From JAURVT01 sp049059935 (GTDB taxonomy: Bacteria > Actinomycetota > Actinomycetes > Propionibacteriales > Nocardioidaceae), in NCBI RefSeq assembly GCF_049059935.1, contig NZ_JBMGQR010000108.1, positions 1-10,562 of the forward strand: a stretch of 10,562 nucleotides of DNA. Reading direction: 5' to 3'. The notes beneath the pieces are model-generated. The model saw only the letters and a list, made by a program, of their open reading frames with translations. It was not told the origin of the DNA and ran no database searches. The first letter of the stretch is position 1; the number at the start of each line of letters is the position of its first letter. Below are positions 6,061-10,562 of this stretch, one piece after another. The translations under genes and the position numbers were made by a program.

Positions 6061-7632
6061 ATGACGCTGGCCGAGGTGGGATGGGTGCTGCGCACGGCCC
6101 GTGCCTACGCCGCCGACCCCGACCTGCGCGTCGCGTCCCGGTTCGCGGCGGGCGACGCCGTCGTCCCCCCGGTGAACCCGTCGCAGGTCACCCGGTGGGA
6201 ACGGGGCACCACGCCACCGTCGTACGACGTGGTGCGTCGGTACGAGACGCTCTGCGGCGTCTCGCCGGGGCGCCTGGTGGCGGCGGTCGACCTGGTGCAC
6301 CGCGACGACGAGCCGCACCGGGCCGCCCCCCGGCTGCGGCGGCCGATGCCGCCGGACCCGGTCGCATCCGCCGAGCCGTTGCTCGAACGGGCGCTCGCCG
6401 ACGAGGTGATGACCGGCAGCGACTGGGACCGGCTGTCGCTGCTCGTCGGGCGCCTCGACCAGGTGCTGATGCCGCCGGCGCAGTGGTACGCGCTGCTCTC
6501 CCGCGGCCTGGTCGAGATGGCGGTCAGCGTCGGTGTCCCCTACCTGCAGCGGGCCGAGTCCATGGCCCGGCTGGCCGGCCACCCGCGCGCGTCGGAGGCG
6601 GCCCACGAGCTGGTCCGTGACGTGCTCACCGACGCCGACTCCCAGGTCTTCAGCGAGGCGGCCGCCCTGCTGAAGCACTTCGCGCACCCCGGGGCCGGCG
6701 AGATGGTCGTCGCCTCGATGAGGTCGCCCGTCTCGCCCAACGCGCTGCGCGCCTCGCTGTTCGCGGTGGCCGGCCTGCTGCGCGACCGTCGTCTGACCTC
6801 CGACCAGGCGGTGGCGGCGGTGCAGGTCGCCCTCGAGCGCTGTCGCGACCAGACGCAGCCCTACCGGGTGCGGCGCAGCGCGGCCGACGTCCTGAGGGCG
6901 CTCTCGAGCTCGGCGCGTCGACGGATCGCCGTCGAGCTGGCCCAGCGGCCCGAGCAGCTCGCGGTGGCCTCGATCGTCGCCGGGGACGGACCGCTCGCCC
7001 GCGAGACCGCGTCGGCCACGCGGGCGCGCATCGTCGACCGCCTCACGACGCGGCTCGGCCTGGGGGTGGACGACGACGTGCAGCTGGTGGACCTGCTCGA
7101 CCGGCTGTCCACCGAGACCAACGACGACCGGCGCGCGAACGCCCTGCAGCTGCTGATGGTGCTGCCCTTCGGGCGCACCGTCGGCCAGGCGTACGTCGGC
7201 GAGCTCGAGGCGTCGATGGTCGCCGACGACCCGACCCGCGTGCACGAGGCGCTCGGCGTCCTGATGTGCCTGGCTCCCGGCGACGACCTGAGGCTGCTGC
7301 TCGACCTCGCCGTCCGCGACGTCTCCGCCGGACGCGACCGCGACCAGGCGGCGATCGAGGCCTGCTGGGCGGTCGGCAACGCCAAGTTCGCCCCGGTGGA
7401 CGCCGCCCTGGTGACGCGGCGGGTCCGCGGGGCCGTCGACGACGCACTGGCCGGACGCCGTGCCGCACCGCCCACCCTGCTCGAGGCCTGGGGCTACGTC
7501 CTGGGACGTCTCGGCACGCTCCCGCCGCTGGCCGACACCCCGACCGACGAGTCCGGTCGGGCCTGGCGGCGGGCCCACCGGTGGTGGACGTCGCTGCCGC
7601 CCCACGTCGAGGTCGCTGCCCGCGAGGTCTGA
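6061..7632 (+). CDS. XRE-type helix-turn-helix protein with long helical (HEAT-like) C-terminal region
   Basis: This is a probable DNA-binding regulator of unknown target. From ATG 6061 the product has 523 residues. An N-terminal helix-turn-helix of XRE/Cro type spans about 5-75. Its clearest part is PSQVTRWERGTTPPSYDVVRRYE (about 40-62), where the W-E-x-G-x-x-x-P pattern marks the recognition helix and the turn after it. A Pro/Arg-rich linker (about 85-103) leads into about 400 mainly helical residues with repeated Ala/Leu-rich helix pairs (for example about 178-300 and 355-440), looking like HEAT or armadillo-type repeats. No catalytic motif, membrane helix or nucleotide-binding loop is visible. 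The frame is open upstream through the tRNA to 5701, which cannot be coding; ATG 6061 gives the natural N terminus. No ribosome site is present and a leaderless start is likely. It is a single-gene unit between two hairpins. I do not recognise a named family. Confidence 0.85.
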   Translation: MTLAEVGWVLRTARAYAADPDLRVASRFAAGDAVVPPVNPSQVTRWERGTTPPSYDVVRRYETLCGVSPGRLVAAVDLVHRDDEPHRAAPRLRRPMPPDPVASAEPLLERALADEVMTGSDWDRLSLLVGRLDQVLMPPAQWYALLSRGLVEMAVSVGVPYLQRAESMARLAGHPRASEAAHELVRDVLTDADSQVFSEAAALLKHFAHPGAGEMVVASMRSPVSPNALRASLFAVAGLLRDRRLTSDQAVAAVQVALERCRDQTQPYRVRRSAADVLRALSSSARRRIAVELAQRPEQLAVASIVAGDGPLARETASATRARIVDRLTTRLGLGVDDDVQLVDLLDRLSTETNDDRRANALQLLMVLPFGRTVGQAYVGELEASMVADDPTRVHEALGVLMCLAPGDDLRLLLDLAVRDVSAGRDRDQAAIEACWAVGNAKFAPVDAALVTRRVRGAVDDALAGRRAAPPTLLEAWGYVLGRLGTLPPLADTPTDESGRAWRRAHRWWTSLPPHVEVAAREV

Positions 7633-7662
7633 GCGCCAGGTGCGACCGGGAACACCTGGCGC
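7633..7662 (+). terminator. Hairpin immediately after the helix-turn-helix gene
   Basis: A perfect 10-bp inverted repeat, GCGCCAGGTG (7633-7642) and CACCTGGCGC (7653-7662), has a 10-nt loop and starts on the base right after the TGA stop. It has no U tract. It separates the helix-turn-helix gene from the operator-like dyad, which begins 4 bp later, so it likely insulates the monooxygenase operon from read-through. Confidence 0.65.
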
Positions 7663-7666
7663 GCGA

Positions 7667-7690
7667 CTGTGGTTGAAATGTAAACTACAG
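7667..7690 (+). promoter_or_regulatory. 24-bp inverted repeat, probable operator/promoter of the monooxygenase operon
   Basis: The two 12-nt halves CTGTGGTTGAAA and TGTAAACTACAG are reverse complements at 9 of 12 positions, giving CTGTnGTTnAnA and its mirror. It is the most AT-rich spot in the neighbourhood. TAAACT (7681-7686) inside the right half fits a TAnnnT -10 box, so a bound dimer would block RNA polymerase. The size and form resemble sites of MarR- or TetR-type repressors. No such regulator gene is encoded in the window. The ribosome site GGGGAG (7718-7723) lies 8 nt before the ATG at 7732. Confidence 0.6.
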
Positions 7691-7731
7691 GAGCCGGGCG
7701 AGCGTCCGGCACGAGCAGGGGAGCGACCACC

Positions 7732-8844
7732 ATGCAGTTCGGAGTGTTCTCGGTCGGCGACGTCACGCCCGACCCCACGAACGGCACCGTCCCCACCGAG
7801 GGCGACCGCATCCAGGCGATGGTCACCATCGCGAAGAAGGCCGAGGAGGTCGGGCTCGACGTCTTCGCGACGGGCGAGCACCACAACCCGCCCTTCATGA
7901 CGTCGTCCCCGACGACGATGCTCGGGTACGTCGCCGCGCAGACCGAGCGCCTCGTCCTCTCGACGTCGACGACGCTCATCACGACGAACGACCCGGTGAA
8001 GATCGCCGAGGACTTCGCGATGCTGCAGCACCTGGCCGGCGGCCGCGTCGACCTGATGATGGGCCGCGGCAACACCGGCCCGGTCTACCCCTGGTTCGGC
8101 AAGGAAATCCGCAAGGGACTCGAGCTCGCGGTCGAGAACTACCACCTGCTGCACCGGCTGTGGCGCGAGGACGTCGTGGACTGGCAGGGCCGGTACCGCA
8201 CGCCGCTGCAGGGCTTCACCTCCACGCCCCGCCCGCTCGACGGCGTCCCGCCCTTCGTCTGGCACGGCTCGATCCGCACCCCCGAGATCGCCGAGCAGGC
8301 CGCGTACTACGGCGACGGGTTCTTCCACAACCACATCTTCTGGCCGATGGAGCACACCCGGCAGATGGTGCAGCTGTACCGCGAGCGGTACGAGCACCAC
8401 GGCCACGGCAGCGCCGACCAGGCGATCGTCGGGCTCGGCGGGCAGGTGTTCATGGCCCGCAACAGCCAGGACGCGGTGCGGCAGTTCCGTCCGTACTTCG
8501 ACCACGCCCCGGTCTACGGCGGCGGGCCGTCCCTCGAGGACTTCTCGCGCCAGACCCCGCTCACCGTCGGGAGCCCCCAGGAGGTCATCGAGCGGACGCT
8601 CACCTTCCGCGAGAACGTCGGCGACTACCAGCGCCAGCTGTTCCTGGTCGACCACGCCGGGCTGCCGCTCAAGACCGTGCTGGAGCAGCTCGACCTGCTC
8701 GGCGAGGTCGTGCCGGTGCTGCGCCGCGAGCTGGACGCGATGCGTCCGGCCCACGTCCCCGACGCGCCCACGCACGCCTCGCTCGTCGCCGCCCGCGACG
8801 CGGCCGCCGTCGCGGCGCCCGAGACCGTCGGGGCGACCCGATGA
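7732..8844 (+). CDS. Luciferase-like FMN-dependent monooxygenase, CE1758-type
   Basis: This is a flavin-dependent oxygenase with a luciferase-type TIM barrel, expected to use reduced FMN and oxygen on an unknown substrate. The product has 370 residues, and the start has a good ribosome site. It begins with the barrel strand MQFGVFSVGD. Other marks are DVFATGEHHN (43-52), STSTTLITTNDPVKIAEDFAMLQHLAGGRVDLMMGRG (77-113 region), the long insertion containing PVYPWFGKEIRKGLELAVENYHLL, VWHGSIRTPEIAEQAAYYGDGFF (about 177-198) and LTVGSPQEVIERTL (277-290). These match my memory of the family called LLM_CE1758 (TIGR04036), which is paired with a dedicated FMN reductase. The last 30 or so residues are an Ala-rich tail. 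Its stop overlaps the reductase start as ATGA, so the two products are made together. The substrate cannot be read from the sequence. Confidence 0.93.
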   Translation: MQFGVFSVGDVTPDPTNGTVPTEGDRIQAMVTIAKKAEEVGLDVFATGEHHNPPFMTSSPTTMLGYVAAQTERLVLSTSTTLITTNDPVKIAEDFAMLQHLAGGRVDLMMGRGNTGPVYPWFGKEIRKGLELAVENYHLLHRLWREDVVDWQGRYRTPLQGFTSTPRPLDGVPPFVWHGSIRTPEIAEQAAYYGDGFFHNHIFWPMEHTRQMVQLYRERYEHHGHGSADQAIVGLGGQVFMARNSQDAVRQFRPYFDHAPVYGGGPSLEDFSRQTPLTVGSPQEVIERTLTFRENVGDYQRQLFLVDHAGLPLKTVLEQLDLLGEVVPVLRRELDAMRPAHVPDAPTHASLVAARDAAAVAAPETVGATR

Positions 8845-9452
8845 GCCCGCGCACGATCGCGGTGGTCTCCGCCGGCCTGAGCACGCCGTCGTCCACCCGG
8901 CTGCTCGCCGACCGGCTCGCCGCCGGGGTGGCCGATGCGGCCACCGTCCGGGGCCTCGACGTCCGCACGCCGGTGGTCGAGGTGCGCGACGTGGCGCACG
9001 AGCTGACCGACCGCCTGCTCACCGGCTTCGCGACCGGCGACCTCGCGTCCGCGCTCGAGACCGTCGGGGGCGCCGACGGCGTCGTCGCGGTGACCCCGGT
9101 GTTCAGCGCGTCGTACAGCGGGTTGTTCAAGTCGTTCTTCGACGTCCTCGACGAGCGGGCGCTCGCCGGGGTGCCGGTGCTCGTGGGGGCGACGGGCGGC
9201 AGCGTCCGGCACTCGCTCGCGATCGACCACGCGGTGCGTCCGTTGTTCTCCTACCTCGGTGCGCTCGTGGTGCCCACCGGCGTCTACGCGGCCTCGGCCG
9301 ACTGGGGCTCGGCCGAGGACGGCGCCGAGCTCGCACGACGGGTCGAGCGGGCGTCCGGCGAGCTGGTCGACCTCGTGGCCGGCCGTCCGGCACGCACGGC
9401 CGCCGACCCGTTCGCGGTCACCGACTTCGCCAGGCTGCTCGGCGGTCGGTAG
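8841..9452 (+). CDS. FMN reductase partner of the monooxygenase, CE1759-type
   Basis: This is an NAD(P)H-dependent flavin reductase with a flavodoxin-like fold, likely supplying FMNH2 to the monooxygenase encoded just upstream. The product has 203 residues. The flavin-phosphate loop is visible at about 10-20 (SAGLSTPSSTR). TPVFSASYSGLFKSFFDVL (85-103) is the usual NADPH-dependent FMN reductase flavin and dimer segment. GATGGS (116-121) follows a beta strand (VPVLV). The ATG overlaps the monooxygenase stop by 4 bp (ATGA), so expression is coupled and the pair forms one two-component oxygenase system. The arrangement agrees with the CE1759 family (TIGR04037, as I recall), defined by that partnership. 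Its stop lies 3 bp from the stop of a convergent gene, with no terminator between. Confidence 0.93.
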   Translation: MSPRTIAVVSAGLSTPSSTRLLADRLAAGVADAATVRGLDVRTPVVEVRDVAHELTDRLLTGFATGDLASALETVGGADGVVAVTPVFSASYSGLFKSFFDVLDERALAGVPVLVGATGGSVRHSLAIDHAVRPLFSYLGALVVPTGVYAASADWGSAEDGAELARRVERASGELVDLVAGRPARTAADPFAVTDFARLLGGR

Positions 9453-9455
9453 CGC

Positions 9456-10562
9456 TCAGAGCGTGCGGAACCGGGCGAGGTGACCGACGTCGGTGTTCCC
9501 CACGCGGTAGAAGGCGCCCGAGACCCACAGGTAGCCGCCGATGACGGTGACGCCGTTGATCCCGTTGTTGCGGCCGTCGCGGTTGCGGCCACGGCCGAAG
9601 AAGTCGGCCGAGGCCGGCATCCACCGCACCTGGTGACCGTCGGCGAGGGACAGGAAGGCGCCCATCGTGCCGCAGTTGCGACTCCCGCACCCGCGGGAGT
9701 CGAGCGGGATGTTGCCCTTGCTGCGGTGGAACCCGACGAACAGCCGTCCCTCGACGATCGCGCAGGCCTGCGCGTCGCCGTCGGTCTCGCGGAACCAGGC
9801 CTGGCGGCCCGTGCGACGGCTGATCGCCCGCACGCCGTTCTTGATCCCGCCCTCGCACAGGATGACCCGCTTGCGCTTGGCGTCGTGCACGATCGCGCCC
9901 GGGTTGGCCCCGCTGTAGCTGCTGCAGCCGCGGTTGCGGGGGATGGCGGTGCGGAACGACTTCCTGGACGCGACCCGGCCCGTGCGGGGATCCACCTTGG
10001 CGACGCCGTGGTTCCGGGCGACGGTCCCGTCGGTGCCCTTGACGGCGTTGAAGAACCCCCCGACGTAGACGCTGCCGGCGGCGTAGGTGGCGGTCTTGAC
10101 GCCGCCGCAGACCGAGCGCACGGTCCAGCGCACGTCGGCGGTGCTGGGCGAGACGCTGAGCAGGCGTCCGCCGGTGGACACCAGGACCTGCTTGGGCGAG
10201 GGTGCGAGGCCGGTGACCGGGCTGGACGACGGCACCTGCCACGACGTGAGCGACCGCTTCAGCCCACTGCCTCGCCGAACCAGCGTGATCATGGCCGAGC
10301 GGCGGCGCTGCTTGCCGAACACGCGGGTGAAGCTGCCGCCGAGGTACACCCGGGCGGTGGCGCCGCCGCGGCAGAGCACCGACTGCACGAACCCGCTGTC
10401 GTAGCGCTCGCCGTTCTTGGTGGCCGGCTTGCCCGACACGTCGATGCTGGAGAGCCTGGCCCCCGTGGCCGCGTCGAGGACGAACACCCGGGTGACGCCC
10501 CGGCCGCGGGCACCCGCGGCGTAGGCGGTGACGTCTCCGCTCGCGACGACCACCCGGCGGCC
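9456..10562 (-). CDS. Beta-propeller (delta-60/DUF5122-like) protein, 5' end outside the window
   Basis: The visible 368 residues form the C-terminal part of a probable secreted beta-propeller. The frame runs off the right edge with no stop, and the GTG at 10553 is only an internal candidate start. Repeated blade motifs are VYLGGSFTRVFG, VYVGGFFNAVKG and LWVSGAFYRVGN (near residues 72, 165 and 345 of the visible part). The pattern hydrophobic-x-GG-x-F-x-x-V, followed in the last copy by HLARF, is typical of delta-60 repeats (DUF5122). Segments such as VFVLDAATGARLSS and AKVDPRTGRVAS resemble PQQ/WD-type blades. Seven cysteines, including the close pair C292 and C297 (visible numbering), suggest disulphides outside the cell. 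The fragment is rich in Arg and Lys. Any signal peptide would be outside the window. No function beyond a structural propeller can be assigned. Confidence 0.85.
   Translation of the reverse strand, partial: GRRVVVASGDVTAYAAGARGRGVTRVFVLDAATGARLSSIDVSGKPATKNGERYDSGFVQSVLCRGGATARVYLGGSFTRVFGKQRRRSAMITLVRRGSGLKRSLTSWQVPSSSPVTGLAPSPKQVLVSTGGRLLSVSPSTADVRWTVRSVCGGVKTATYAAGSVYVGGFFNAVKGTDGTVARNHGVAKVDPRTGRVASRKSFRTAIPRNRGCSSYSGANPGAIVHDAKRKRVILCEGGIKNGVRAISRRTGRQAWFRETDGDAQACAIVEGRLFVGFHRSKGNIPLDSRGCGSRNCGTMGAFLSLADGHQVRWMPASADFFGRGRNRDGRNNGINGVTVIGGYLWVSGAFYRVGNTDVGHLARFRTL

Noticed and set aside
7673..7686. TTGAAA and TAAACT as a -35/-10 pair
   Set aside because: Only 2 nt separate them, far from the 16-18 bp needed; they are better explained as parts of the inverted repeat, with TAAACT as the -10.
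5755..8775. Minus-strand open frame of about 1000 codons
   Set aside because: It crosses the tRNA, two hairpins and two well-supported plus-strand genes, and its translation is low-complexity Arg/Val/Gly/His; absence of stops is due to GC content.
1..10562. CRISPR arrays, insertion sequences, toxin-antitoxin or phage-defence modules
   Set aside because: No regularly spaced repeats, transposase-like proteins, terminal inverted repeats or small two-gene modules were found on either strand.

Overview
This window is very GC-rich chromosomal DNA from an actinobacterium. The gene order, the encoded CCA on the tRNA, the GTG starts and the protein families fit Actinomycetia. My best guess is the Propionibacteriales (Nocardioides or Aeromicrobium-like), but that placement is inference and not proven by the sequence.

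Left part (1-4023, minus strand): the conserved actinobacterial cell-wall phospho-signalling cluster fhaA-fhaB-pstP-rodA. A forkhead-associated protein with an N-terminal DUF3662 domain is followed by a membrane-anchored FHA protein, a PP2C Ser/Thr phosphatase and a SEDS glycan polymerase that runs off the left edge. The four genes overlap or are spaced by 3 nt, so they look translationally coupled. In relatives the cluster continues with pbpA, pknA and pknB, which would lie to the left of this window. Together they balance Ser/Thr phosphorylation, phospho-threonine recognition and peptidoglycan polymerisation at the growth or division site.

Middle (4024-6060): a membrane PAS-domain histidine kinase on the same strand sits directly upstream of fhaA. 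A roughly 140-bp divergent control region follows, then tRNA-Leu(CAG) on the plus strand and a strong hairpin. In mycobacteria, as I recall, the tRNA-Leu lies next to fhaA, so the kinase looks like a lineage-specific insertion into an otherwise conserved neighbourhood.

Right part (6061-9452, plus strand): an XRE-type helix-turn-helix protein with a long all-helical C-terminal region of unknown role, then a hairpin. A two-gene operon comes next: a luciferase-like FMN-dependent monooxygenase of the CE1758 type and its partner FMN reductase of the CE1759 type. The operon is preceded by a striking 24-bp inverted repeat that overlaps a candidate -10 box and is probably an operator. Last, a 5'-truncated minus-strand gene (9456 to beyond 10562) encodes a Cys-containing beta-propeller of delta-60 type that converges on the reductase with only 3 bp between stop codons.

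No mobile element, CRISPR array, rRNA or replication origin was seen. No intergenic stretch exceeds 300 bp. The most interesting items are the operator-like dyad, the kinase inserted into the fha cluster, and the uncharacterised helix-turn-helix/helical-repeat protein with an apparently leaderless start.
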